This document shows positions 49,546 through 58,225 of a stretch of DNA of 64,000 bases, in pieces. The stretch is taken from NCBI GenBank assembly GCA_910589035.1, contig CAJUSI010000021.1, forward strand, positions 16,219 through 80,218, written 5' to 3'. Origin of the DNA: an uncultured Acetatifactor sp. (lineage in GTDB: Bacteria > Bacillota > Clostridia > Lachnospirales > Lachnospiraceae). Positions within the stretch are counted from its first letter, which is position 1; each line of letters begins with the position of its first letter. The notes under the pieces are model-generated. The model was given only the letters and a program-made list of their open reading frames with translations, was not told the origin of the DNA and searched no databases. The position numbers and the translations under genes were made by a program.

Positions 49546-49870
49546 GGGGGTTCTCCTTATTCTTATATATGGCTTTGTACAATTCCGTCATAAACAGGCT
49601 TTTCCATACATTTGCAGATAATTCGGGTCAATCGCCGTACCTGCTTCATGTCGAATGTTTTTTAATACATCCCCTGTCTCATGACAGGCCGTTATTTCCT
49701 GTAGACAGTTTGCGGCGGGCTAAGGACATCGTTTCATCTGTGACGCTTTTTATTAGGTATGCCATTTATTAAAAAGCCGGAGAAATCAAGGTATTCTCTA
49801 AATTCATGATATACCTAATTTGAATTCGTTATAGTTTAATCGCATGTCCGTTTCATGGTATCGTCATTTC

Positions 49871-50482
49871 TTATGTGGCGGCTTTGTAGATGGACTTCCA
49901 GAACTGCAGCAGCTTCCGGAAGTCCGCCTCCATCTGCTCCGCGTCCAGGCCGCCCCGCTGGAGCATTTCCCAGAGATATCCCTCCGACGCCCAGTACATT
50001 TCCCGGTACATCATGCCAAGGTCAAGGCCGGGGACAAAATCGGCAGGGTTCAGCGCCGCCAGGGCGTTGGCGGCCTTCCGGTCAAAATGCCGCCGGTAGC
50101 TTTCCTGGATTTCGGTGCAGATGGAGGCCTCCTTCTCATAGAAGGCCTTTACCGCAAAGGCCGCCATGTGGGGGTAGAGCTCCATGATTTTGAATTTCGC
50201 CTGCATTCCCCTTTCCATCATCTCAAAGAGGTCGGTGGATTCATAGCATTTGTAGGCCCCCAGATATTCCGTGGTGATCCCGGCGCTCTTCTCCCAGAGG
50301 AAGAGGTAGAATTCCTTCTTATTGCGGAAGTAATGGAACAGAAGGGACTTGCTGATGCCCGCGTCGGCGGCAATTTCGCTCATGGGACTTTTCTTGTAGC
50401 TGTTCTGGGAAAATACATAAAATCCGGCGTTGATGATTTTCTCCTGCTTTTCCTTTGGAAGCTGGTAGAATTTTTCGTTCAT
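49871..50482 (-). CDS. TetR-family regulator
   Basis: A 203-residue repressor. The N-terminal helix-turn-helix covers KQEKIINAGFYVFSQNSYKK, SPMSEIAADAGISKSLLFHY and FRNKKEFYLFLWEK, as is typical for the family. The C-terminal ligand-binding part is helical with no recognised specificity. The start at 50482 (MNEKFYQLPK) follows AGAGGTATTTC; the longer frame has no support. It precedes the ABC exporter genes and probably controls them and itself, the ligand being a drug or lipid exported by them. Confidence 0.9.
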   Translation of the reverse strand: MNEKFYQLPKEKQEKIINAGFYVFSQNSYKKSPMSEIAADAGISKSLLFHYFRNKKEFYLFLWEKSAGITTEYLGAYKCYESTDLFEMMERGMQAKFKIMELYPHMAAFAVKAFYEKEASICTEIQESYRRHFDRKAANALAALNPADFVPGLDLGMMYREMYWASEGYLWEMLQRGGLDAEQMEADFRKLLQFWKSIYKAAT

Positions 50483-50682
50483 GAAATACCTCTTTTGTCT
50501 GCAATCCTGTCCCCTGCGGGCCGCAGGGACTGGCTGGCGCTGAAATATTTCCACTTGTGCGACCGCAAATTCTGAAAGTAGTATCTTCCAGGGAATTGCC
50601 TGCCCAGGCAGATAATTTTAGCTGGAACCAGGCCCCAATACCTGTAACTTGGAAATCCAACCGTACTGGTAAAAATATTTCG

Positions 50683-50699
50683 TTGACCGGAGCGGTTAG
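50683..50699. promoter_or_regulatory. TetR-type operator candidate
   Basis: TTGACCGGAGCGGTTAG is an imperfect dyad of the TGACC-N5-GGTNA kind used by many TetR repressors. A second half site (GTTGACCG) lies at 50719-50726. It is upstream of the TetR gene; the remaining 50483-50750 has no gene. Confidence 0.5.
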
Positions 50700-50750
50700 T
50701 AAGTATAATTATATCCCGTTGACCGTTTTTGAGAAGACCCTAAATCCCTG

Positions 50751-51536
50751 CTATTTTAATTCTTCTGCCAGCAGTCCGGCGATGGCGGCGTTCCCGGCCA
50801 CAATGCCGGAGACTCTCCTGGCTTCCAGTTCGTTGCCGTTCCAGTCGAGCATCCTGCCGCCCGCTTCCCTCACCAGCAGCATTCCTGCGGCGTAATCCCA
50901 TAATTTCAGATTCTTCTCGAAGAAGCCCTCCGCTCTCCCCGCCGCCACATTGGCCAGATCGATGGCAGCGGAGCCGCTGCGCCGGATGTCCTGGCTTTTT
51001 TCGAAGATTTTCCGGAAGATGGGGAAGAGCTCCCCCGCCAGATTTTTTTCATAGGGGGAGGTGCCGATCACGATCAGGCTCTCCTCCAGGGCGGACGCAC
51101 TGCTTACGTGAATCGGTTCCCCGTTGCAGAAGCTTCCTCCGTCCTTCTGCGCCCGGTACATTTCCTTTAAATAGGGATGGTAGATAAAGCCGAACACGGG
51201 CTCCCTGTGCTCCAGGAGGGCCAGGGAGATGGCGCTGGCCCGGTAATCGTGGATCAGGTTGGTGGTGCCGTCCACCGGATCCAGCACCCATACCGGGGCG
51301 TCCAGGTCCACCTCCCGGTTGTCCTTTTCCTCGCCCATGAACTGTACTTCGGGATAAAGCATTCCAAGCTTTTCCTGGAGGAAGCTCTGCACCGCGAAAT
51401 CCACATCCGTCACATAATCCGCCACGCCCTTGGTCTTCCTGTGCTCCGCGGCATGCCGGTCCGCAAACAGCCTGCCCGCCTCTGTTATAATTTCCTCCAC
51501 GGCTTTTGGCTGTATTTTTTCCATAATAGACTGCAT
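50751..51536 (-). CDS. Inositol monophosphatase family protein
   Basis: A 261-residue metal-dependent phosphatase. The motifs MGEEKDN, WVLDPVDGTTNLIHDYRASA (metal-binding DPVDGT) and LWDYAAGMLLVREAGGRMLD are complete. Family members act on inositol phosphate, 3'-phosphoadenosine-type nucleotides or sugar phosphates; the substrate here is unknown. The start at 51536 (MQSIMEKIQPK) follows GGAGG. The open frame continues upstream into the repeat at 51622-51723, which is not part of the gene. Confidence 0.9.
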   Translation of the reverse strand: MQSIMEKIQPKAVEEIITEAGRLFADRHAAEHRKTKGVADYVTDVDFAVQSFLQEKLGMLYPEVQFMGEEKDNREVDLDAPVWVLDPVDGTTNLIHDYRASAISLALLEHREPVFGFIYHPYLKEMYRAQKDGGSFCNGEPIHVSSASALEESLIVIGTSPYEKNLAGELFPIFRKIFEKSQDIRRSGSAAIDLANVAAGRAEGFFEKNLKLWDYAAGMLLVREAGGRMLDWNGNELEARRVSGIVAGNAAIAGLLAEELK

Positions 51537-51621
51537 GATATCATCCTCCGTTCTCTTTGCTATAGTCGCCCGGAATTTGCGGGCCCCTATCATCCGGGCG
51601 CTATCATCCGGATCCCATTTT

Positions 51622-51723
51622 CCGGGCCTTTTAAGATTCCAATTTTGCCGATTTTTCCACCTTTTACAGAAAATCCAAATCGAGAATTGCTCTTTTCTGC
51701 CAAAGGATTCCGAGAGCATATTG
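51622..51723 (-). repeat. Interspersed repeat family B, copy 3 (inverted)
   Basis: Read on the minus strand: ACAATATGCTCTCGGAATCC, then the core GATTTGGATTTTCTGTAAAA and GGTGGAAAAATCGGCAAAAT. It matches 28698-28803. The open frame through it accidentally extends the phosphatase frame. The neighbouring 51724-51980 contains a 30-codon frame (51869-51961, LTIEQAMAVLKVPEGERHL), perhaps a gene remnant, and nothing else. Confidence 0.6.
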
Positions 51724-51980
51724 TTTCCCTGATTTGAAATTGCTGAGGTCTACATTACATTATAGGCAATTTAATGCTGAAAAACAATGCCTGATAAAAT
51801 TTTGAGTTTCCCCGTAAATCAGGAAATGGTGCCGCCGCCCCTCTGAAAAAAGCAGCGGACGCAGCCGCATGGGCCTGACGATTGAACAGGCTATGGCAGT
51901 GCTGAAAGTCCCGGAGGGCGAACGGCATCTGCCGCTTGCCGAATGTTCCTGTGTATGGTAAAGTAGAGGCGGAGGGGCCT

Positions 51981-52817
51981 ATGAAGACTTTATATGTGAC
52001 GGATCTGGACGGAACGCTGTTAAACAGCAGGGACACTATCAACCCATACAGTATTGAGGTCATCAATTCCCTGGTGGAGAAGGGAATGCTATTTACCTAT
52101 GCCACAGCCAGATCTCTGGTTTCCGCTTCGGTGGTGGCAAGGGGGCTTACCACGCGGATTCCCGTTATTGCCTATAATGGGGCATACATTCTGAATCCCG
52201 CCACGGGGGAGATTCTCGCGTCGGAGGGATTTGGGAAGGAAGAGATGGAGAAGGTCATCGGTGTCCTGAGAGGGAGCGGTATCTGTCATCTGGTATATTC
52301 TTATATCGAAAATGAGGAGAAGGTGTCCTGGATCGCAGGCAGGGAGAACAGCTGGGTCCGCAGGTACAAGGAGCAAAGAGGAGCGGACAGGCGCTTCCGG
52401 CCCCTTTCCGACGATGCGCATCTGTATGACGGCGACATTTTTTACTTTACCTGCGCGGGGGAGAGGGACGAATTGTTGCCGGTGTATGATATTTTCTCAA
52501 AGGATGCAAGATATCACTGCACCCTGCAGCAGGAGCTTTACCGTCCGGAATACCTATGCGAGATCATGCCGGCGAAGGCTACGAAGGCGAACGCCATTCT
52601 GAAGCTGAAGGAGCTGTGGGGCTGCGAGAGGGTGGTTTCTTTTGGCGATGCGGTGAACGACATTCCCATGTTTCGCATTTCCGACGAATGCTATGCGGTG
52701 GAAAACGCGGTGGACGAGCTGAAAGCCATGGCCACGGGGGTCATCGGCAGCAACGACAGGGATGGGGTGGCGGTATGGCTGCGGAAAAATGCGGATATTT
52801 TGGCAGAGGACGGATGA
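51981..52817 (+). CDS. HAD-superfamily hydrolase, Cof type
   Basis: A 278-residue phosphatase. HAD motif I is VTDLDGTLLN (about 6-15), motif II YATARS, motif III lysine in IMPAKATKANAILKL, and motif IV FGDAVNDIPMF (about 227-237). The C2-type cap between motifs II and III marks the Cof/YkrA group, which act on sugar phosphates, FMN precursors or other small phosphates. The start at 51981 follows GGCGGAGGGG. Confidence 0.9.
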   Translation: MKTLYVTDLDGTLLNSRDTINPYSIEVINSLVEKGMLFTYATARSLVSASVVARGLTTRIPVIAYNGAYILNPATGEILASEGFGKEEMEKVIGVLRGSGICHLVYSYIENEEKVSWIAGRENSWVRRYKEQRGADRRFRPLSDDAHLYDGDIFYFTCAGERDELLPVYDIFSKDARYHCTLQQELYRPEYLCEIMPAKATKANAILKLKELWGCERVVSFGDAVNDIPMFRISDECYAVENAVDELKAMATGVIGSNDRDGVAVWLRKNADILAEDG

Positions 52818-52886
52818 CGGATATGGCTTCCTTGCAATCGGAATGCAATGCAGATATGGAATTATTTTAGGGGGAAGCGAAATCGG

Positions 52887-53111
52887 CTATCTGCCATATT
52901 TTTCATCCCTATAAGAAGCTAATTCCGCATCATAATCCATAACAGATCCCTTTTTGCGCAATTTCTCTAATCTGGCGAACGCTTCCTTCCTTTCCGACTG
53001 ATTGTCATGATACAGACCATTCAACCCCTGCATAATCTGCAGGAGAAATCCAATTTTATCCTCCGGGATTTTTTCCAGTTCCCTTATGGCATTCTGTCTT
53101 AATGCTGTCAT
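52887..53111 (-). CDS. Orphan antitoxin-like small protein
   Basis: A 74-residue protein: a helical N-terminus (MTALRQNAIRELEKIPEDKI), a linker and a C-terminal tail (MDYDAELASYRDEKYGR) of the kind by which VapB-like antitoxins wrap around a PIN toxin. No toxin gene lies beside it: downstream on the same strand is only the opposite-strand HAD gene. It has its own promoter. The antitoxin call is inferred from size and pattern. Confidence 0.6.
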   Translation of the reverse strand: MTALRQNAIRELEKIPEDKIGFLLQIMQGLNGLYHDNQSERKEAFARLEKLRKKGSVMDYDAELASYRDEKYGR

Positions 53112-53186
53112 AAAACGCTCCTTTCTACATCTGCGCTCAGATGCCAGCGCCTGCGGTTTTGAAAAAAGAATCTTTACTTAGATTCT

Positions 53187-53215
53187 ATTATACTTAATAA
53201 TAAGGGGTTTTTCAA
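53187..53215 (-). promoter_or_regulatory. Promoter of the antitoxin-like gene
   Basis: On the minus strand TTGAAA (53215-53210), a 17-nt spacer and TATAAT (53192-53187) lie about 75 nt before the start codon. The rest of 53112-53392 holds no gene. Confidence 0.65.
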
Positions 53216-53392
53216 TTAGCATTGGCAGAAAATCTCCGGTCATTCGCGGCAATTCTTTTGCAGTGTCCATACATCCTGCCATTTACAGAATCAGTCTGCA
53301 GTCCAATGTCATTAAGCCAGGCTCAAATTCTCCAAACGGTGTACAGGAAAGCTGGCATCTCTACACATTTCATTTCAATAGATGAATTTTAT

Positions 53393-54055
53393 TTAAAATT
53401 CCCGCCTGGCGTACAGTCTGGCGGACAGGACCCAGGAGAGGGCCAGGAGCGCTCCGCCTGCCGCGAGCATGCCGCCGCTGACTGCCGGAAGGTGCTCGGA
53501 GGCGTACACCAGCAAATCAAAGATAAAAGTTCCGTTTCCCATCAGCATGTCATATTCCACCACTGCAACATAACACAGGCAGATCAGAATTGCAGGCACA
53601 TAATACCCCCAGATTTTCCCTTTCTGGTATCCCATCCTGAAAAGCAGCGGATACATGGCCAGGCTCATGAGGCCGTAGAACAGGAAGCTGAAGGAAATCA
53701 GGGCCAGGTTCCAGCGAAGATCCGGATACCATTTTGAGAGGGAGACCAGGTTGGCAGCGGGCATCATGGCCAGTCCCAGCAGGACGCCTGCCGCGAACAG
53801 GAGCAGGGAGAGGAGGTATCTCCCGGTGACGATCGTCCGCCTGGGTACCGGCAGGGTTAGATAAAGCCGGTTTAAATCCCCTTTTTCCTCCACTGCAAAG
53901 GGGTTCAGGGAGAAGGAGAACAGCAGGAAGGCTCCCATGGGAATCAGCAGAATGGGGGAAAAGCATCCCACTGTGAAAAGACACACAGGAATGATCAGAA
54001 ACCGTACTCGGTAGCATTTCATGGCAGACCAGTTCAATCGTATCATTTTAAGCAT
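53393..54055 (-). CDS. ABC-2 type permease (ABC2_membrane_5-like)
   Basis: A 220-residue membrane protein with about six helices (FLIIPVCLFTVGCFSPILLI, LLSLLLFAAGVLLGLAMMPA and others). The NPFAVEEKGDLNRLYLTLPV motif, with PRRTIVTGRYLLSL, is characteristic of small permeases paired with BcrA/YtrB-like ATPases. The last gene of a three-gene operon, it overlaps the ATPase gene by 8 nt. Confidence 0.85.
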   Translation of the reverse strand: MLKMIRLNWSAMKCYRVRFLIIPVCLFTVGCFSPILLIPMGAFLLFSFSLNPFAVEEKGDLNRLYLTLPVPRRTIVTGRYLLSLLLFAAGVLLGLAMMPAANLVSLSKWYPDLRWNLALISFSFLFYGLMSLAMYPLLFRMGYQKGKIWGYYVPAILICLCYVAVVEYDMLMGNGTFIFDLLVYASEHLPAVSGGMLAAGGALLALSWVLSARLYARREF

Positions 54056-54920
54056 TTTTTCTGTTCCTTTCCAGATAAACTATTACATCATGGATGTCGG
54101 CCGGTTCCGTGACGGCGTCCGGAGGCAGGCCGCCGATCCGGGCCAGCTCCATGAGGCATTCGTAACCGCTTTCGGTCTGGCGCAGCCCGATGGCGTCCGG
54201 TTTCTTCCTCTCGGGCAGCAGGTCCCCCCGCACCATGCAGTAGCGGGAGACCAGGTCCTCCCTGTCTCCGGAATAGGAGACTGCGCCGCCGCTGATGTAC
54301 ACGATACGGTCTGCAAACCACTCCAGGTCGCTGGTGATATGGGTGGAAAAAAGGACAGTGCGGCCCTCCGGAACCAGATAATCCCGCAGGATATCCAGCA
54401 GCTCATCCCGGGCCGCAGGGTCCAGCCCGCCGGTGGGTTCATCCAGCAGAAGCAGGCGGGTGTTGCGGGAGAGATGAACCGCCAGGCCCAGCTTCTGCTT
54501 CATACCCCGGGACAGGCTTTTGAATTTCTTCCGGGGATCCAGCCCGAAACGGGAGAGATATTCTCTGTACCGGCGGCTGTCCCAGCCGGAATAGAAGGGA
54601 GAAAGATTCCTCTCGATATCCAGGGGTGTCCATTCCTCCTGATAATAGGGCTGGTCGAAGAGGATGCCGACTTCTTCCTTTACGGCGGGGCCGTCTGCAT
54701 GGCTGCCAAGCAGGCGGATGTCCCCGCTGTCGGCAAAGGCCAGCCCGGCCATCAGCCGCAGGAGGGTGGATTTCCCGGCTCCGTTGGGGCCTACCAGGCC
54801 GCAGCACAGGCCTTCGGGCACGGTGAAGCTGATATTTTTCAGGGAAAATCCCGGATAGGTCTTGCATAAATCATGGATTTCAATGGCATTGTTTGTAGCG
54901 TTATTCATGGCATTGTGCAT
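54048..54920 (-). CDS. ABC transporter ATP-binding protein (YtrB/BcrA-like)
   Basis: A 290-residue ATPase: GLVGPNGAGKSTLLRLMAGL (Walker A), SLSRGMKQKLGLA (signature variant), LLLLDEPTGGLDPAARDELL (Walker B) and STHITSD (switch). The N-terminus is short and unusual (MHNAMNNATNNAIEIHDL). It starts within the regulator gene (20-nt overlap) and overlaps the permease gene, giving a tightly coupled regulator-ATPase-permease operon like ytrABC, which responds to cell-wall antibiotics in Bacillus. Confidence 0.92.
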   Translation of the reverse strand: MHNAMNNATNNAIEIHDLCKTYPGFSLKNISFTVPEGLCCGLVGPNGAGKSTLLRLMAGLAFADSGDIRLLGSHADGPAVKEEVGILFDQPYYQEEWTPLDIERNLSPFYSGWDSRRYREYLSRFGLDPRKKFKSLSRGMKQKLGLAVHLSRNTRLLLLDEPTGGLDPAARDELLDILRDYLVPEGRTVLFSTHITSDLEWFADRIVYISGGAVSYSGDREDLVSRYCMVRGDLLPERKKPDAIGLRQTESGYECLMELARIGGLPPDAVTEPADIHDVIVYLERNRKNA

Positions 54921-55281
54921 GGAAAGCTTCCTCCAGTCTGTTTTGTAGTTCCTCCAGGCTTAAGCCTGCCGCTCTTCCTTTTTCCGCCGCTGTGCGGAAG
55001 GCTTCGTCGATGCTGCTAAGGTACTGACGCCGCACCATATCCGCGTCTCCTTTCACGAAGCAGCCCCGCCCCTGTACGGTGTAGAGCAGTCCCTCCGCCT
55101 CCAGGTCGCTGTAGGCTCTGGTGGTGGTGATGACGCTGACCCGCAGGTCCCGTGCCAGCTGGCGCATGGAGGTCAGGGGCTGGTTCGGGGCCAGCTGTCC
55201 GCTCAGGATCTGGGCCTTGATCTGGATTTTGATCTGCTCGTATGTGGGGATATCGCTTTGCAGGGATATGTGGATGTTCAT
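54901..55281 (-). CDS. GntR-family regulator, YtrA subfamily
   Basis: A 126-residue repressor. The winged helix covers PTYEQIKIQIKAQILSGQLA, LTSMRQLARDLRVSVITTTR and AYSDLEAEGLLYTVQGRGCF. The short C-terminal helical tail (AAGLSLEELQNRLEEAFHAQ) is the YtrA-type dimerisation part, not a full effector domain. It probably represses this operon until cell-envelope stress. The start at 55281 is preceded by AGGAGAAAAGG. Confidence 0.93.
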   Translation of the reverse strand: MNIHISLQSDIPTYEQIKIQIKAQILSGQLAPNQPLTSMRQLARDLRVSVITTTRAYSDLEAEGLLYTVQGRGCFVKGDADMVRRQYLSSIDEAFRTAAEKGRAAGLSLEELQNRLEEAFHAQCHE

Positions 55282-55376
55282 CTTGTGCCTTTTCTCCTAT
55301 CTGTGTGGCTTTTTGCGGTGCCGGAAGGTTTTTCGACATCGGAATGGTCGTTCAAGAGGATTTGCTGCATATATTG

Positions 55377-55405
55377 AGTATATACAGTAAGCGCTATTTT
55401 GTCAA
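55377..55405 (-). promoter_or_regulatory. Promoter of the GntR-ABC operon with AT-rich dyad
   Basis: On the minus strand TTGACA (55405-55400), a 17-nt spacer and TATACT (55382-55377). The -10 lies within GTATATACTCAATATAT, a partial dyad that is a plausible site for the YtrA-type repressor. The rest of 55282-55595 shows no gene. Confidence 0.65.
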
Positions 55406-55595
55406 TAGAAAAATATAAATTTAAAAGCAAAATTTGATTGTGGGATTTGGCGCGAAATCTTATCGCTTTTTATCCGGGTCCATGCTATACTGAATGAGGG
55501 GCTGCTGTAGATTTTCCTGACAGGCCGGAAAGACTGTGGCAATTTGCCGTTTCACAGGAGAGAATGAAAGGATTGCGGCCCAGGAGGACAGTGTA

Positions 55596-56045
55596 ATGCT
55601 GAAAATCGTGTTTGGAGAAGTGGAAAATTCTGTCTATCATCCGCCCACTTATTTTGACAATCAATATGAGGACGAGTGGATTACGGATCCATTGGCAGTT
55701 GCCATGATTAAGGATATCGACAAATCCGATGTGATCGGAGCGCATCTGATTGAAAGCCCGGTGCTGGGGCCGATTTCAGTGAAAGAGATTTCCGGCGGCG
55801 TCAAGACATTGATTCTGATGGCCTTTGACCGGAGCGGAAAGATTTTCAACGCTTCCGCCTGCGGGGACAACTGCGTGAAATGGATTGCGGAGCTTGGCAG
55901 GCAAAAGGATCTGACCATCAATCTGCATCATGTGATGGATTTCAGCTCTGTCCCGGCGTTTGAGGCCGTCATGCTCAATACGGGCGCGGTGGTCCACAGC
56001 TATGGAGAGTATCTGGATGAGGCAGTCAACATAAAGGAGCGCTGA
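55596..56045 (+). CDS. DUF4869 protein
   Basis: A 149-residue protein. It matches my memory of DUF4869: MLKIVFGEVENSVYHPPTYF, DEWITDPLAVAMIKDIDKSD and NASACGDNCVKWIAELGRQK. No membrane segment, function unknown. In related genomes it often stands beside an ATPase gene; here the next 220 nt hold only fragments of one. The start at 55596 follows CAGGAGGACA. Confidence 0.75.
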   Translation: MLKIVFGEVENSVYHPPTYFDNQYEDEWITDPLAVAMIKDIDKSDVIGAHLIESPVLGPISVKEISGGVKTLILMAFDRSGKIFNASACGDNCVKWIAELGRQKDLTINLHHVMDFSSVPAFEAVMLNTGAVVHSYGEYLDEAVNIKER

Positions 56046-56048
56046 AGC

Positions 56049-56266
56049 ATGAAAGGAAAATATCATATTGTCGTACAGAATAATAAGCTCCGCTATGAAC
56101 TGGATATACGGCGAAACATCACTGCCCAATCTCTACGGACAGATACTCTTTCTGGATGAGGAAAACAGGTTCGTGAAGTCAAAGACAGCAAGAATAAGCT
56201 GAACGAGGCATATCTGCACGAGAAGAGGAAACGGGAGATTTTGGATGGAATGGAGGGAATTTTTAT
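56049..56266 (+). pseudogene. Remnant of an AAA ATPase gene
   Basis: Starting 3 nt after the DUF4869 gene, MKGKYHIVVQNNKLRYELDI and RRNIT are the opening of an ATP-binding protein whose Walker A would follow directly. Instead the frame breaks at about 56120 and stops at 56157-56159. A second piece in another frame (QVREVKDSKNKLNEAYLHEK and onward, to 56266) looks like the gene's tail and ends at the start of the next gene (ATGA). The ATP site is absent, so the gene is dead. Confidence 0.6.
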
Positions 56267-56815
56267 ATGATTTTAACAAATGAAGAAGCGGAACAATTTT
56301 ATGATTTATGGATCCCTCTATTGGACTTTGTGAATCAAAAATATAAGCTGATAAAGGAGCTTTATGGGATGACCTCGCCGAAAGGACTGCCCCTGAAGTC
56401 AGTAGTGCTGATATCTTCAAAATTGTGGGAAGATAAAGAGGTAATTGATGACTTTGTGCTGTCAGGCTTTAAAAAGATGGACGAGGAAGAAACAGCAATC
56501 ATAAGGAGCTGGAAGAGAGCAGTACACGGGAACTTTATAGTGGAGAGACATTTGAAAAAAGGATCTATTCTGGTTTCTGTTGATAATAATGAAGTATACA
56601 TTGTGAAAGGAATTTACTCTTCGTGGAGAGAAATGCTGGAAAATTTTCCTATGCCGCAAGTTGTGGAGGCAGCGTTGATACCATTTAGAGACTCCATTAT
56701 CCATGACGGAATCGTTGTCCCTTATAATATGTGCCTGGGTAAAAATTTGTCCGAACAGTCCAAACAGATCTATCTGGCGGCAAAAGCAGCCGGGAGACTG
56801 CATTATGACTTATGA
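56267..56815 (+). CDS. Hypothetical protein, third gene of the DUF4869 cassette
   Basis: A 182-residue soluble protein with no recognised domain. Visible features are the helical EEAEQFYDLWIPLLDFVNQK, the WKRAVHGNFIVERHLKKGSI segment, and SVDNNEVYIVKGIYSSWREM, which suggest a small alpha/beta fold. Its start overlaps the tail of the ATPase remnant (ATGA), so it belonged to the same operon. Function unknown. Its frame is intact although its partner is broken. Confidence 0.65.
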   Translation: MILTNEEAEQFYDLWIPLLDFVNQKYKLIKELYGMTSPKGLPLKSVVLISSKLWEDKEVIDDFVLSGFKKMDEEETAIIRSWKRAVHGNFIVERHLKKGSILVSVDNNEVYIVKGIYSSWREMLENFPMPQVVEAALIPFRDSIIHDGIVVPYNMCLGKNLSEQSKQIYLAAKAAGRLHYDL

Positions 56816-57143
56816 ATGGGTGATTGGATTGTAGGCCAAAGGGTTTTTGAGAAATATAAAGCAGCAGATCGGAAAGCATAAATAGTTTCTGCAGTACGAT
56901 GGTTTTTGTCGCTTTTTACAGTTGTATATGATATAATGACCCTATTCCTGATAAGAAATGGCCGGATGGCTATCTGCAATGAGCGTTGCTTTGTTTATGA
57001 TAGATTATCAGCGCGGAAGGATATGGCTGCATAGGATGCAGGGTTAAAATCACAGTGGAGATGTTTTTATTTCTGATGAAATATCAGAGTCAGAAGAATA
57101 TATGTCTGGGTATGCGAAAAGAAGATGCGGAGGAATAAGCTTC
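56816..57143. other. Gap before brxA with a possible extended -10 promoter
   Basis: No gene. TGATATAAT (56929-56937) is an extended -10, but no good -35 precedes it. A GGAGG at 57129-57133 serves brxA. Confidence 0.35.
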
Positions 57144-57749
57144 GTGATAGAAAGAAAAGAATATAGCGCTGGTGCAGTAAAAATGTCTTTTTGGTTTATG
57201 GAGTTCCGCAAGGTAGTGGGACTGCTTGCCGATGGAAAAAGTCTTGCTGAGGTAAAGAAGCTGAATCAGAAAGAAAATATATTTGCTGCATCTACGGTGG
57301 CTCGTGCGAGCCAGATATACAGCACAGTCTCAGGGCGGATAAGGATGTTGGATGAAAGCTTCTATCAAGTGTTTCTTGCCAGTGACCTTGCTACCCAAAA
57401 GCTCTTTGCCTTAGTAGCAGCGATGGCTTATGATACCCTATTTTTTGATTTTATATATGAAGTGATTCGTGAGAAGATGATTATTGGGAGCAATCAGCTT
57501 GCAGACAGTGACATTCGTATTTTCTTTAAGAATAAGCAGCAACAGGATGGGAAAGTAGCAGATTGGACGGATGCCACTCTAATCCGATTGGGACGCAGCT
57601 ATAAGACCATGCTTTATGAGGCTGGTATGCTAGATAAGACAGGTGAAAACTGGACGATTTTAAAACCAATTTTAGATGCAAAGATGCAGCAGTGGCTGGA
57701 AAATCATGAGATGGCAGCGTTTGTCAATGCGCTGGCGGGGGTGAGATGA
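57144..57749 (+). CDS. brxA: BREX protein BrxA (DUF1819)
   Basis: A 201-residue protein. MIERKEYSAGAVKMSFWFME is followed by FRKVVGLLADGKSLAEVKKL and an ENIFAASTVARASQIYSTVS region, the recognised BrxA opening. It is a small DNA-binding helical protein of the BREX anti-phage system. The GTG at 57144 follows GGAGG; an upstream in-frame ATG at 57102 would add 14 residues. Its stop overlaps brxB. The gene appears intact, unlike the rest of the locus. Confidence 0.85.
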   Translation: MIERKEYSAGAVKMSFWFMEFRKVVGLLADGKSLAEVKKLNQKENIFAASTVARASQIYSTVSGRIRMLDESFYQVFLASDLATQKLFALVAAMAYDTLFFDFIYEVIREKMIIGSNQLADSDIRIFFKNKQQQDGKVADWTDATLIRLGRSYKTMLYEAGMLDKTGENWTILKPILDAKMQQWLENHEMAAFVNALAGVR

Positions 57750-58225
57750 TGGCGGATTTAGCAACGAGACTTGACGAAATGGAAGCTGCTATCCGGAAAC
57801 CGGCTTTCAGACAGAGCATCGGCAGGGCCAATGAGGTAAATTATTGGGTGTTCGATTACCCGCCGGAAAAAGAATTGGAGGTTCGGGAGCGAATCGAGTA
57901 TCTGAAGCATAAGAACCGGAAAGAAACCGATGGATTTGAACTGGTGGTGTTCGACCTTTATGACATTACCATTGATTATTTGGAAAGAAAGAACTATTTG
58001 GAAAAATGCTATCATTTTGAAAAAAAACAGGGGTTGGATCGTATTACTGCCGCGGTCAGCAATTCTATGAAAATATATGATGACGATAATCTGATTGTCA
58101 GGTATATTCAGGAACATACACCAGAGGATGCGTCAAGGAAATCGACCGTGAGATTCAGGGGGTTATTATTGTCGGCCAGGGCGAGGAGACGAATGTTTCC
58201 CAGGAACTGGAAGAGTATGTTGTGA
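57746..58225 (+). pseudogene. brxB: BREX brxB (DUF1788), 3'-truncated
   Basis: The first 127 or so residues match BrxB (LATRLDEMEAAIRKPAFRQS, NYWVFDYPPEKELEVRERIE, FELVVFDLYDITIDYLERKN) up to RYIQEHTPED. From about 58131 the frame continues into DNA that in another frame encodes the N-terminus of BrxC, giving a nonsense tail (ARARRRMFPRNWKSML). About 60-80 C-terminal residues expected for BrxB are missing. A deletion joined the two genes. It starts by ATGA overlap with brxA. Confidence 0.8.

Noticed and set aside
51537..51719. N-terminal extension of the inositol monophosphatase-like protein
   Set aside because: The extension encodes the family B repeat; a strong ribosome binding site marks the start at 51536.
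53222..53737. Plus-strand frame upstream of and across the permease gene
   Set aside because: Most of it is antisense to the permease and it has no ribosome binding site.
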